In this document: one piece after another, positions 16,206-26,856 of the stretch
Position numbering within the stretch: position 1 is the stretch's first letter
Layout of the letters: every line of letters begins with the position of its first letter
Source: Streptomyces camelliae
GTDB taxonomy: Bacteria; Actinomycetota; Actinomycetes; Streptomycetales; Streptomycetaceae
Reading direction: 5' to 3'
Assembly: GCF_027625935.1 (NCBI RefSeq)
Contig: NZ_CP115300.1
Span: 1,240,001 to 1,304,000, forward strand
DNA length: 64,000 nucleotides
Made by a program: the position numbers and the translations under genes
The notes under the pieces: generated by a model
Databases searched by the model: none
The model's input: the letters and a program-made list of their open reading frames with translations, nothing else
Told to the model about the DNA's origin: nothing

Positions 16206-16697
16206 TCAGGTGCGGCCCTCCCGCTCCTGAACCTCTTCCAGCACGACGGACTTCGCGGTCCAGCGGGCCCGTACGACGCGGAACCCGGCGCGTTCGGCGT
16301 CGTCACAGACCAGTTCGTCGTCGTCCACGACGAAGCGGATCTCACGGCCCTGGGCGAGCCGGCGCAGGATCTCCAGCTTGGTGAACCGAGCGGGCCTGCG
16401 ATCGGCGTTGCCCCGCATGAACACCCGCCCCTCGGGCAGCCCGTGGGCCGCGAGCCAGTCCAGAGTGTCTCGCCGGCACCGCTCGGGGCGGCCGGTGAGA
16501 TAGACGACCTCGCACGCGCGGGCGCTCTCCACGGCCAGCGCGATGCCCTCGGTGATCGGCGGATCCTGGGGCGCGGCCGCGAAGAACCCGTCCCAGTCCC
16601 GCGGCCGTTCTTCGAGAAAGTGCTGCCGGTGGCCGGTGTCGGCCAGGGTGTTGTCGAGGTCGAACACGGCGAGCGGCCGCTTGCTGCTGTCGGTCAC
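16206..16697 (-). CDS. HAD-superfamily phosphatase (polynucleotide 3'-phosphatase-like)
   Basis: A 163-residue HAD protein. Motif I is FDLDNTLAD (nucleophile and acid/base Asp), motif II VVYLTGRPE, the conserved Lys lies in RFTKLEILRRL, and motif IV is VVDDDELVC. The short cap-less size fits the group related to the phosphatase half of T4 polynucleotide kinase and to acid phosphatases. The physiological substrate is unknown. The GTG start at 16697 is a few codons before motif I. It ends tail-to-tail with dodecin, six bases apart. Confidence 0.85.
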   Translation of the reverse strand: MTDSSKRPLAVFDLDNTLADTGHRQHFLEERPRDWDGFFAAAPQDPPITEGIALAVESARACEVVYLTGRPERCRRDTLDWLAAHGLPEGRVFMRGNADRRPARFTKLEILRRLAQGREIRFVVDDDELVCDDAERAGFRVVRARWTAKSVVLEEVQEREGRT

Positions 16698-16761
16698 CCC
16701 GCCACCCTAGCCAGGACCCGCCGCCCGGGAATCCCCGGTCCCGCAGCGCGTTGACACCTGT

Positions 16762-17769
16762 GTGAGCAGCTCAGTGATCGCCCGGACCCGGTTCTCCGTC
16801 CTCGACCGTTCCCGCACCCGCGCGGGACGGCCGCCCGCCGAGGCGCTGCGGGACACCGTCGCGCTGGCCCGTCGTGCGGAGGCCCTGGGCTACCACCGTT
16901 TCTGGGTGTCCGAGCACCACGGCGTGCCCGGTGTCGCCGGGTCCGCGCCGACCGTGCTCGCCGCCGCTGTCGCCGCGGCCACCCGCACCATCCGGGTCGG
17001 CACCGGCGGGGTGATGCTGCCCAACCACCGGCCCCTCGTCGTCGCCGAGCAGTTCGGCGTACTGGAGGCGCTGTTCCCCGGGCGGATCGACATGGGGCTC
17101 GGGCGGTCCGTCGGCTTCACCGACGGGGTGCGCAGGGCCCTCGGCCGGGACAAGGAGGACGCCGAGGACTTCGCGGCCCAGCTCGGCGAGCTGCTCGGCT
17201 GGTTCGAGGGCACCTCGCCGACCGGGGTGCACGCCCGCCCCGCCGAGGGCCTGCGGGTGCCGCCGTTCGTGCTGGCCATGGGCGAAGGCGCGCGGATCGC
17301 GGCGCGCGCCGGGCTGCCCATGGTCATCGGGGACCTCCGGCACCGCGAGAAGATGCTGCGCGGCATCGACCGCTATCGCACCGAGTTCCGCCCCTCCCCC
17401 TGGGCGTCCGCGCCGTACGTCGTGGTCTCCGGCACGATCGCGGTCGCCGGCACCGAGGCGCAGGCGCGGCGGCTGCTGGTGCCCGAGGCCTGGTCGATGG
17501 CGTACTCCCGCACCCACGGCACCTTCCCGCCGCTCGCCCCCGCCGAGGAGACCGAGGCCCGCGCGATGACCGCGAAGGAGCGGGATCTCTACGAGTCCGG
17601 GCTCGCGGGGCACATCGCGGGCACGGCGGAACAGGTCGCCCACGAGCTGGAGACGGTGCTGAAGGAGTCGGGCGCCGACGAGGTCCTGGTCACCACCAGC
17701 GCCTACGACCGTACGGCCCTGCTGGACTCCTACCGGCGGCTCGCCGGCCTCTTCGCCCCGGGCCGCTGA
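16762..17769 (+). CDS. Luciferase-like flavin-dependent monooxygenase
   Basis: A 335-residue TIM-barrel LLM-class protein. N-terminal FSVLDRSRTRAG and the strand/loop RFWVSEHHGVPGVAGSAP are characteristic, as are IRVGTGGVMLPNHRPLVVAE and FPGRIDMGLGRS. Members use reduced FMN or F420; the exact cofactor and substrate cannot be read. GTG 16762 gives the longest frame; GTG 16774 is an alternative that begins nearer the conserved FSVLD. No operon partner is evident. Confidence 0.88.
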   Translation: MSSSVIARTRFSVLDRSRTRAGRPPAEALRDTVALARRAEALGYHRFWVSEHHGVPGVAGSAPTVLAAAVAAATRTIRVGTGGVMLPNHRPLVVAEQFGVLEALFPGRIDMGLGRSVGFTDGVRRALGRDKEDAEDFAAQLGELLGWFEGTSPTGVHARPAEGLRVPPFVLAMGEGARIAARAGLPMVIGDLRHREKMLRGIDRYRTEFRPSPWASAPYVVVSGTIAVAGTEAQARRLLVPEAWSMAYSRTHGTFPPLAPAEETEARAMTAKERDLYESGLAGHIAGTAEQVAHELETVLKESGADEVLVTTSAYDRTALLDSYRRLAGLFAPGR

Positions 17770-17841
17770 CGCCCGAGATGCGAGCGCGGCCGGGGCCGGT
17801 GACCCTGGGAGGGGAAGCCTCACACGACCAGGAGGGCTGCC

Positions 17842-18036
17842 ATGTCCGTGATGGACAAGCTCAAGCAGATGCTCAAGGGCCACGAGGACCAGGCCCGGCA
17901 GGGTGTCGACAAGGCGGGCGACGCGTTCGACGCGAAGACCCAGAACAAATACAGCTCCCAGACCGACGCCGCGCAGAAGAAGATCGACGAGCAGCTCGGA
18001 ATCCAGGAACAAGACCGGGACAACCCTCCGCAGTAG
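17842..18036 (+). CDS. MT0933-like antitoxin-family small protein
   Basis: A 64-residue, highly charged, helical protein: MSVMDKLKQMLKGHEDQARQ, then GVDKAGDAFDAKTQ and AQKKIDEQLG. It fits the actinobacterial MT0933-type antitoxin family, where the partner in mycobacteria is a SRPBCC-fold protein. No such partner is adjacent, so an antitoxin role is uncertain; a general stress or DNA-associated role is also possible. AGGAGGG at 17830-17836 supports ATG 17842. Confidence 0.85.
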   Translation: MSVMDKLKQMLKGHEDQARQGVDKAGDAFDAKTQNKYSSQTDAAQKKIDEQLGIQEQDRDNPPQ

Positions 18037-18053
18037 CGGTGCGCGGGCGCGGA

Positions 18054-18059
18054 TAGAGT
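18054..18059 (+). promoter_or_regulatory. -10 box of UvrA-like gene, near-leaderless
   Basis: TAGAGT ends nine bases before the ATG at 18069 and there is no ribosome binding site, so the transcript probably starts at or just before the start codon. The -35 region is not clear. Confidence 0.4.
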
Positions 18060-18068
18060 TGCGCGTCT

Positions 18069-20399
18069 ATGCACCACCCACATGACCCCTACGTCCGCGT
18101 CCGCGGCGCCCGCGAGCACAACCTGAAGGGCGTCGACGTGGACATCCCGCGGGACGTACTGGCCGTGTTCACCGGCGTGTCCGGCTCGGGGAAGTCGTCC
18201 CTGGCGTTCGGCACGATCTACGCCGAGGCCCAGCGGCGCTACTTCGAGTCGGTCGCGCCGTACGCGCGCCGGCTCATCCACCAGGTCGGGGCGCCCAAGG
18301 TCGGGGAGATCACCGGGCTGCCGCCCGCGGTCTCGCTCCAGCAGCGCCGCGCGGCTCCCACCTCCCGTTCCTCGGTGGGCACGGTCACCAATCTCTCCAA
18401 CTCCCTGCGCATGCTGTTCTCGCGCGCCGGGGAGTATCCGCCGGGCGCCGAACGCCTGGACTCGGACGCGTTCTCGCCGAACACGGCGGCCGGTGCCTGC
18501 CCGGAGTGCCACGGCCTCGGCCAGGTCCACGACACGTCCGAGGAACTGCTGGTCCCGGACCCCGCGCTGTCGATCCGCGAGGGCGCGATCGCCGCCTGGC
18601 CGGGTGCCTGGCAGGGCAAGAACCTGCGGGACATCCTCGACACTCTCGGCCACGACGTCGACCGGCCCTGGCGCGAACTCCCGGCCGAAGAGCGCGCGTG
18701 GATCCTGTTCACGGACGAGCAGCCGGTCGTCACCGTCCACCCGGTACGGGACGCCGACCGCATCCAACGGCCGTACCAGGGCACGTACATGAGCGCTCGC
18801 CGGTATGTGCTGAAGACCTTCGCGGACACCAAGTCCCAGGCGCTGCGCGCGAAGGCGGAACGTTTTCTGACCGCCGCGCCGTGCCGGGTGTGCGGGGGCA
18901 GCCGACTGCGGCCGGAGGCGCTCGCGGTGACCTTCGGCGGCCGCAGCATCGCCGAGCTGGCCGCGCTGCCGCTGACGGACCTGGCCGGACTGCTCGACGG
19001 CCACGACGAGACCGCCCGGGTGCTCACCGAGGACCTGCGGTCCCGGATCGCACCGGTGGTCGAACTGGGCCTCGGCTACCTCAGCCTCGACCGGTCCACT
19101 CCCACCCTCTCGGCGGGCGAGCTGCAACGACTGCGCCTGGCCACCCAGTTGCGCTCCGGGCTGTTCGGCGTGGTGTACGTCCTGGACGAGCCGTCGGCCG
19201 GACTGCACCCGGCGGACACCGAGGCGCTGCTGACCGTGCTGGAGCGGCTGAAGGCGGCCGGGAACTCGGTGTTCGTGGTGGAGCACCATCTGGAGGTGGT
19301 GCGCGGCGCGGACTGGCTGGTGGACGTCGGCCCCGGCGCGGGCGAGCACGGCGGACAGGTGCTGTACAGCGGGCCGCCCGCCGAGCTGGAGTGCGTCGAG
19401 GAGTCGGCGACGGCGGCCTATCTGTTCGACGAGTCTCCGGGGGCCGCTCGCCAAGTCCGCGAGCCGCGCGGCTGGTTGACGGTCGGCCCCGTGAGCCGGC
19501 ACAACCTGCGCGCGGTGACGGCGCGGTTCCCGCGGGCCGCGTTCACCGCTGTCACCGGTGTCTCCGGTTCCGGAAAGTCCACACTCATCGGCGAGTTGAC
19601 CGAGGAGCTGGCGGGCGTGGAGCGGCTGGTCCGGGTCGACCAGCGGCCGATCGGACGGACCCCGCGCTCCAATCTGGCCACCTACACCGGCCTGTTCGAC
19701 GTCGTCCGCAAGGTGTTCGCCGGCACCGAGGAGGCGCGCTCGCGCGGGTACGGCGTCGGACGGTTCTCCTTCAACGTGGCGGGGGGCCGCTGCGAGACCT
19801 GTCAGGGCGAGGGGTTCGTCAGCGTCGAGCTGCTGTTCCTGCCGAGCACCTACGCGCCCTGCCCGGACTGCGGGGGTGCCCGCTACAACCCCGAGACACT
19901 TCAGGTGACGTACCGGGAACGGAACATCGCCGAGGTGCTCGATCTGACGGTGGAGGCGGCTGCGAGGTTCTTCGCGGACGTCCCGGCCGCCGCCCGGAGC
20001 CTGGGCACCCTGCTCGGCGTGGGCCTCGGCTATCTGAGGCTCGGGCAGCCGGCGACCGAGCTGTCCGGCGGCGAGGCCCAGCGGATCAAGCTGGCGAGCG
20101 AGCTGCAGCGCGGCCGGCGCGGCCACACCCTGTACCTGCTGGACGAGCCCACCACCGGGCTGCATCCGGCCGACGTCGAGGTGCTGATGGAGCGGCTGCA
20201 CGGGCTGGTCGACGCCGGGCACACGGTCGTGGTGGTCGAGCACGACATGACGGTCGTCGCGGGCGCCGACTGGGTGATCGACCTGGGTCCGGGCGGCGGC
20301 GACCGGGGCGGCCGGGTCGTGGCGTCCGGTCCGCCGGAACAGGTGGCCCGGTCGGCGGCCAGCGCCACCGCGCCGTATCTGGCCCGGGTCATGCCGTGA
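18069..20399 (+). CDS. UvrA-like excinuclease ABC paralogue (short class)
   Basis: A 776-residue twin ATPase related to UvrA. Both Walker A motifs are present ([14 protein letters not shown] near residue 39, [14 protein letters not shown] near 500), with signature motifs [12 protein letters not shown] and [12 protein letters not shown], and Walker [14 protein letters not shown]. Zinc-type Cys pairs occur at [24 protein letters not shown] and CPDCGG. Housekeeping UvrA is about 950 residues; this one is shorter and seems to lack the UvrB-binding insert, as in UvrA2 and DrrC-type paralogues linked to resistance to DNA-binding drugs. It is not beside an antibiotic cluster. Confidence 0.93.
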   Translation: MHHPHDPYVRVRGAREHNLKGVDVDIPRDVLAVFTGVSGSGKSSLAFGTIYAEAQRRYFESVAPYARRLIHQVGAPKVGEITGLPPAVSLQQRRAAPTSRSSVGTVTNLSNSLRMLFSRAGEYPPGAERLDSDAFSPNTAAGACPECHGLGQVHDTSEELLVPDPALSIREGAIAAWPGAWQGKNLRDILDTLGHDVDRPWRELPAEERAWILFTDEQPVVTVHPVRDADRIQRPYQGTYMSARRYVLKTFADTKSQALRAKAERFLTAAPCRVCGGSRLRPEALAVTFGGRSIAELAALPLTDLAGLLDGHDETARVLTEDLRSRIAPVVELGLGYLSLDRSTPTLSAGELQRLRLATQLRSGLFGVVYVLDEPSAGLHPADTEALLTVLERLKAAGNSVFVVEHHLEVVRGADWLVDVGPGAGEHGGQVLYSGPPAELECVEESATAAYLFDESPGAARQVREPRGWLTVGPVSRHNLRAVTARFPRAAFTAVTGVSGSGKSTLIGELTEELAGVERLVRVDQRPIGRTPRSNLATYTGLFDVVRKVFAGTEEARSRGYGVGRFSFNVAGGRCETCQGEGFVSVELLFLPSTYAPCPDCGGARYNPETLQVTYRERNIAEVLDLTVEAAARFFADVPAAARSLGTLLGVGLGYLRLGQPATELSGGEAQRIKLASELQRGRRGHTLYLLDEPTTGLHPADVEVLMERLHGLVDAGHTVVVVEHDMTVVAGADWVIDLGPGGGDRGGRVVASGPPEQVARSAASATAPYLARVMP

Positions 20400-20447
20400 G
20401 TGCCGCGCGTCGCCGACGCGTGCGGCATACCCACCACCCACGAGATG

Positions 20448-20481
20448 CATTCATCCCCGGCGTGAACGCCGGGGATGAATG
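20448..20481. terminator. Perfect 16-bp inverted repeat between converging genes
   Basis: Arms 20448-20463 and 20466-20481 are exact reverse complements around a two-base GA loop. It lies between the end of the UvrA-like gene (20399) and the acyltransferase gene, and covers the acyltransferase stop codon and its last nine codons (IHPRRSRRG). It would terminate transcription from both sides. A relic of a REP or IS200-type hairpin is another possibility. Confidence 0.7.
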
Positions 20482-21320
20482 GAAGAGTCCCGGTAACCGC
20501 CCGTCCCGGGCCCGCCCGCGACCAGGGCCGTGTGCGTCCAGGCCGGTTCCGGGCTCACCGGCGTGGCCGCGCGGGCCAGGGTACGGCGGTCGGGGTGGGC
20601 GCCCGGCGGGATGAGCGGCCGTATCTCCACTTCGGCGATCAGGCCCCGGGCGCGGGCCACCCGCCACAGGGAGGCGAGCAGGGTGTCCTCGCCGACGAAC
20701 GCCGCCGCCGTGCCGGGGCCGCCGTCCTGCTGCCGGTAGCGCAGTTCGACCGGCTGCACGGGCACGCCCGCGTCGAGCGCGGCCTGGAAGACGGCCCGGT
20801 GGAAGCGGCCGTGGGCCCGTCCGCACCAGGTGCTGCCCTCGGGGAAGGCGGCCACGGCCGCGCCCGCGCGCAGCGCCCCGGCGATCCGGTCGACCGTCTC
20901 GGGCAGGGCGCGCAGCCGGTCCCGCTCGATGAACAGAGCCCCGCCGCGCGCGGCCAGTGCACCCGCCACCGGCCACTGCCGGATCTCGGTCTTGGCGAGC
21001 ATGCGGGCCGGGCGTACGGCGGTGAGCAGCGGGATGTCCAGCCACGAGACGTGGTTGGCGACCAGCAGCAGCCCGCCCGCCGGAGCGGGGGTCCCGGTGA
21101 GGCGGACCCGGACCCCGACGGCCCGCACGATCGCCCGGCACCACCGCCTGACCCACTCGGCGGGGATCCGGCCGCCGAACGGGGACAGCGCGATCCCGGC
21201 CAGCACCAGAGCCACGACGGCGGTCAGCCGCAGCACCGCCCGGGGTACGGCCGCCGCGGTGCGGGCCTGCTCCACACAGGCGCCCGGGGTGCAGGGCGCG
21301 CTGGGCAGCCAGACGCTCAT
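20451..21320 (-). CDS. 1-acyl-glycerol-3-phosphate acyltransferase family protein (PlsC/OlsA-like)
   Basis: A 289-residue membrane-associated acyltransferase with an N-terminal hydrophobic helix (residues 28-46). The catalytic HX4D motif is NHVSWLD and the phosphate-binding motif FPEGST; MLAKTEIRQWP and GALFIERDR are the other two PlsC blocks. Its start overlaps the stop of the OlsB-like gene upstream by one base. In that context it most likely adds the second acyl chain in ornithine-lipid synthesis (OlsA role); a role in phosphatidic-acid synthesis is possible. The C terminus is encoded by a perfect palindrome. Confidence 0.9.
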   Translation of the reverse strand: MSVWLPSAPCTPGACVEQARTAAAVPRAVLRLTAVVALVLAGIALSPFGGRIPAEWVRRWCRAIVRAVGVRVRLTGTPAPAGGLLLVANHVSWLDIPLLTAVRPARMLAKTEIRQWPVAGALAARGGALFIERDRLRALPETVDRIAGALRAGAAVAAFPEGSTWCGRAHGRFHRAVFQAALDAGVPVQPVELRYRQQDGGPGTAAAFVGEDTLLASLWRVARARGLIAEVEIRPLIPPGAHPDRRTLARAATPVSPEPAWTHTALVAGGPGTGGYRDSSIHPRRSRRG

Positions 21321-22108
21321 CAGGCCGGCACGAGGGAGAGGAAGTGCCGCAGATAGCGCGCGTTGACCCGGCGCATCGACAGCAGCACGTACAGGTCGGC
21401 GACCCCGAAGTCCGGATCGTGCGCGGGTTCACCGCACACCCAGGCGCCGAGGCGGAGGTAGCCACGCAGCAGGGCGGGCAGCTCGCTGTGCCCGGCGGGG
21501 GCCCCGGCGTTCGGGGTCCAGGGCAGCAGCGGCCGTACCCGGAACTCCTCGGGGGCCAGGTTCTTGGCGCGCACCCGCTCCCAGGTGGCGGTCGCGAGGG
21601 CGCCGCCGTCGGCGAGCGGTATCGAGCAGCAGCCGGCCAGCCACTCGTGCCCGCGGTCGACCATGTAGCGGGCGATGCCGGCCCAGATCAGGCTGATGAC
21701 GGCGCCGTCGCGGTGGTCGGGGTGCACGCAGGAGCGGCCGACCTCGACCAGGCCGGGCCGGATCGCGTCGAGGGCGCTCAGCTCGAACTCGCCCTCGGAG
21801 TAGAGCCGCCCGGCGACCGCGGCCCGCTCCGGGGGCAGCAGCCGGTAGGTGCCGACGACCTGGCCGGTCACGGTGTCGCGGACCAGCAGGTGGTCGCAGT
21901 AGGCGTCGAAGGCGTCGATGTCGAGGCCCGGCTCCGAGGTGGCCAGCAGGGCCCCCAGCTCCCCGGCGAAGACGTCGTGCCGCAGCCGCTGCGCGGCACG
22001 CACGTCGTCCTCGTCGCGGGCGAGGGTGACGCTGTAGCGGGTGGGTGCCGCGGGCTGCGGGGGACGGTCGAGGGTGGACACGCCGGTCATGGCTCTCTCC
22101 ATGGTCAC
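21320..22108 (-). CDS. GNAT-type N-acyltransferase, ornithine-lipid OlsB-like
   Basis: A 262-residue protein of the hemolysin-like/OlsB acyltransferase group. Key family segments are VRAAQRLRHDVFAGELG, DAYCDHLLVRD, VVGTYRLLPP and LVEVGRSCVHPDHRDGAVI. OlsB uses acyl-ACP to acylate ornithine, giving lyso-ornithine lipid, a phosphorus-free membrane lipid. The coupled PlsC-like gene would complete the lipid. The first ATG at 22108 is used; ATG 22090 (MTGVSTLD) is possible. Confidence 0.87.
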   Translation of the reverse strand: MTMERAMTGVSTLDRPPQPAAPTRYSVTLARDEDDVRAAQRLRHDVFAGELGALLATSEPGLDIDAFDAYCDHLLVRDTVTGQVVGTYRLLPPERAAVAGRLYSEGEFELSALDAIRPGLVEVGRSCVHPDHRDGAVISLIWAGIARYMVDRGHEWLAGCCSIPLADGGALATATWERVRAKNLAPEEFRVRPLLPWTPNAGAPAGHSELPALLRGYLRLGAWVCGEPAHDPDFGVADLYVLLSMRRVNARYLRHFLSLVPA

Positions 22109-22259
22109 GGGCCGGTTCGGCGACAGCGGCGGCGGGCTCGGTGTGTACGGCCCGTCGCTCCTGTTCTTCCGACGCCGGTTGGCGTCAGCGTGACCTGAGC
22201 GGGGAGAGCGGATGTGGGAATGCTGAACGCCGGGGGCCTCATGATCGGGGAAACCAGAC

Positions 22260-22290
22260 GGGGCCGGGGATGAGCACCACTCCCGGCCCC
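22260..22290 (-). terminator. Terminator hairpin downstream of sdhCAB
   Basis: Nine-base arms GGGGCCGGG (22260-22268) and CCCGGCCCC (22282-22290) pair perfectly. It lies 50 bases past the sdhB stop and upstream of the OlsB-like gene. Confidence 0.6.
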
Positions 22291-22339
22291 GCCCGTCCGC
22301 CCCCTGTTGTCGGCGAACGTTCTTCTTCTTCCGGTGGCG

Positions 22340-23085
22340 CTACCGCTTGCCCGCCTTCCGGGTGGCCCGCAGCCACTCCCTGTTCATACCGGTGATCGAC
22401 ACCAGCGGAATGCCCTTCGGACAGGCCGTCGCGCACTCACCGGTCAGCGTGCACCCGCCGAAGCCCTCCGCGTCCATCTGCGCCACCATGTCCAGCACCC
22501 GCGTCTCCCGCTCGGGTGCCCCCTGGGGCAGCACGTTGAGATGGTTGATCTTGGCGGAGGTGAACAGCATCGCCGCGCCGTTGGGGCACGCGGCCACGCA
22601 CGCCCCGCAGCCGATGCACTCCGCGTGCTCGAAGGCGAAGTCGGCGTCGGCCTTCGGCACCGGCGTGGCGTGGGCCTCGGGCGCGGAGCCGGTGGGCGCG
22701 GTGACATAGCCGCCGGCCTGGATGATCCGGTCGAACGCGGACCGGTCGACGACCAGGTCCTTGATCACCGGGAACGCGGCCGCCCGCCACGGCTCGATGT
22801 CGATCGTGTCGCCGTCCTTGAAGGACCGCATGTGCAGCTGGCAGGTGGTGGTGCGCTCCGGGCCGTGCGCGTCGCCGTTGATCACGAGGGAACAGGCGCC
22901 GCAGATGCCCTCGCGGCAGTCGTGGTCGAAGGCGACGGGGGCCTCGCCGGACAGGATGAGCTGTTCGTTGAGGACGTCCAGCATCTCCAGGAAGGACATG
23001 TCGGACGAGATGCCGTCCACCTCGTACGTGGACATCGCTCCGTCGGCGCCGGCGTTCTTCTGCCGCCAGACGCGCAGGGTGAGCT

Positions 23086-23089
<4 letters not shown>
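22340..23089 (-). CDS. sdhB: Succinate dehydrogenase/fumarate reductase iron-sulfur subunit
   Basis: A 249-residue iron-sulfur protein that carries electrons from the flavoprotein to the membrane quinone. The [2Fe-2S] Cys set is [15 protein letters not shown] plus the later TTTCQLHMR; the C-terminal clusters use [15 protein letters not shown] and [12 protein letters not shown]. Its start overlaps the sdhA stop as ATGA. Together with the single five-helix cytochrome b upstream it forms the non-classical three-subunit type, like mycobacterial Sdh1. Confidence 0.95.
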
Positions 23090-25035
<1,946 letters not shown>

Positions 25036-25036
25036 G

Positions 25037-25753
25037 TCAGCTCACCACTCCGGTCATGACGCCCACGGGTACGGCGATGAAGCCGGCCGTGAGCAGCAGC
25101 GCGAGGACGTTGGCGATGGTCTTCAGGGCGCGGTCGCGGGTGCGGCTGCCGACGCCGAGGGTCTGCGCGGCGCTCCAGAAGCCGTGCCGGATGTGCAGGC
25201 CGAGCGCCAGCATCGCGACGATGTAGATGACGTTGCTGTACCAGTGGGAGAAGTCGGAGACGACGTTCTGGTACGGGTGGCCGTGCTCGAAGCGGCCCGG
25301 GTGCACGGTGCCGGTGGTCAGGTCCAGGACGTGCCAGACGACGAACAGGCCGAGGATGATCCCGCCCCAGCGCATGGTGCGGGTGGCGTAGCTCGCCCGG
25401 GGTTTCGTGTGCACGTACTTGCTGGGCCGTGCCTTGATGTCCCGGCGGCTGAGCTGGTACGCGGACGTGGCGTGGGCGACCACGGCGACGGCCATGACGA
25501 TCCGGACGAGCCACAGCGTCCACATGTGGTGCATGAACGGCTCGCCGATCCGGCGCAGCCAGTGACCGTAGTCGTTGAACTCGCCCGGACCGAAGTAGAT
25601 CTTCAGGTTGCCGATCATGTGCGCCACCAGGTACGCCAGCATGATCAGGCCGCTGACGGCCATCACGGTCTTCTTGCCGACGGAGGAGTCCCACATCGTG
25701 CGCGCCATGGACGGCCGTCGGTCCGTCCGCGTTGCCAGAGCCATGCCCAGCAC
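25037..25753 (-). CDS. sdhC: Succinate dehydrogenase cytochrome b subunit (single large anchor)
   Basis: A 238-residue membrane anchor with five transmembrane helices (about residues 28-48, 76-96, 128-148, 173-193, 212-234). Conserved His residues in [20 protein letters not shown] and [13 protein letters not shown] fit binding of two haems b. It passes electrons to menaquinone. It is divergent from a LysR gene. ATG 25744 (MALATRTD) is an alternative start. Confidence 0.92.
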   Translation of the reverse strand: MLGMALATRTDRRPSMARTMWDSSVGKKTVMAVSGLIMLAYLVAHMIGNLKIYFGPGEFNDYGHWLRRIGEPFMHHMWTLWLVRIVMAVAVVAHATSAYQLSRRDIKARPSKYVHTKPRASYATRTMRWGGIILGLFVVWHVLDLTTGTVHPGRFEHGHPYQNVVSDFSHWYSNVIYIVAMLALGLHIRHGFWSAAQTLGVGSRTRDRALKTIANVLALLLTAGFIAVPVGVMTGVVS

Positions 25754-25789
25754 GCTAGGGCCGGACGGCCCGATCGGTCCAAGACATGG

Positions 25790-25812
25790 TCCACCTGGAT
25801 TCCATAGGTGGA
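25790..25812. promoter_or_regulatory. LysR-type operator between sdhC and the LysR gene
   Basis: TCCACCT (25790-25796) and AGGTGGA (25806-25812) form a perfect seven-base-arm dyad separated by nine bases. It lies 15 bases before the LysR start and 36 before the sdhC start, as expected for autorepression and control of sdhCAB. Confidence 0.6.
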
Positions 25813-25827
25813 AGCTATCGTGACACC

Positions 25828-26712
25828 ATGCAGTTCCAGCAGCTTCAGTACTTCGTCGCCGTCGCCGAGACCCGGCACTTCACCCGGGCCGCGGAGCTGG
25901 TCCATGTCGCCCAGCCGTCGCTGTCGCAGCAGATCAAGGCGCTGGAGCGGGAGCTGGGCGCGGATCTGTTCCTGCGCGCCCGGGGCAACATCACGCTCAC
26001 CGACGCGGGCGAGGCGCTGCTGCCGCTGGCCCGGCGGATCCTGGCCGACGCGGACACCGCGCGCCACGAGGTGCAGGAGCTGGTGCAGCTGCGCCGGGGG
26101 CGGGTGCGGCTGGGGGCGACGCCGAGCCTGTGCACGGGCCTGCTGCCGGACGTACTGCGTGCCTTCCACGACCGCTATCCCGGCATTCAGCTGCTGATCG
26201 AGGAGAGCGGCTCGCACGACCTGGTGCGGGAGCTGGCGCGCGGTGCGCTCGATCTCGCGCTGGTCGTGCTGCCGCTGCCGACGGCCGCGCCCGCGCTGAC
26301 CACCGTGGAGTTGCTGCGGGAGGAGCTGGTGGTGGTGTCCTCACCGGAGGCGCCGGCTCCTGGCCGGGGCGGGCGGGTGGTACGCATCGCCGACCTGGAG
26401 GGTGAGCGGCTGGTGATGTTCCGGCACGGGTACGACCTGCGGGAGCTGACGGTGGCCGCGTGTCGCTCCGCTGGGTTCGAGCCGGATTTTGCCGTTGAGG
26501 GGGGTGAGATGGATGCGGTGTTGGGGTTTGTCCGGGCGGGCCTGGGGGTGTCGGTCGTTCCGCGCATGGTCGCGTCCAGGTCCGGACGCGGGCTGCGGGT
26601 CACTCCGTTGGCTCGGCCGGGGTTGCAGCGGGCCATTGCGCTGGCGCATCGCAGCGATGTGGCTCCGCCGCGGGCTGCGCGGGAGTTGCAGCGGATGTTG
26701 CTTGAGCAGTGA
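25828..26712 (+). CDS. LysR-family regulator of the sdhCAB operon
   Basis: A 294-residue LysR protein. The N-terminal winged helix is LQYFVAVAETRHFTRAAELV followed by AQPSLSQQIKALERELG; the C-terminal co-inducer domain follows (LIEESGSHDLVRELARGALD and FVRAGLGVSVVPRMV). Divergence from sdhCAB and the dyad between them make that operon its likely target, perhaps sensing a dicarboxylate or redox state. The last about 80 codons use more GTT/TTG/GGG codons than the rest of the gene, a local drop in third-position GC. Confidence 0.93.
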   Translation: MQFQQLQYFVAVAETRHFTRAAELVHVAQPSLSQQIKALERELGADLFLRARGNITLTDAGEALLPLARRILADADTARHEVQELVQLRRGRVRLGATPSLCTGLLPDVLRAFHDRYPGIQLLIEESGSHDLVRELARGALDLALVVLPLPTAAPALTTVELLREELVVVSSPEAPAPGRGGRVVRIADLEGERLVMFRHGYDLRELTVAACRSAGFEPDFAVEGGEMDAVLGFVRAGLGVSVVPRMVASRSGRGLRVTPLARPGLQRAIALAHRSDVAPPRAARELQRMLLEQ

Positions 26713-26791
26713 GGGTGCTTTCGTTCGGATTCGTCTGCCTGGGAAGCACCGTTTCGGGGTGCGGGTGCGTGGTGGCTTGTCGCGCCCCGCG

Positions 26792-26819
26792 GCGGGGCCG
26801 CATATCAATGCGGCCCCGC
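26792..26819. terminator. Bidirectional terminator between LysR gene and rmdA-like gene
   Basis: Twelve-base arms (GCGGGGCCGCAT at 26792-26803 and its exact complement at 26808-26819) with loop ATCA. Both flanking genes end toward it. Confidence 0.8.
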
Positions 26820-26856
26820 GTCCCTTGGGGAACCGCCCCGCCCCTCCTTGAAAAGT

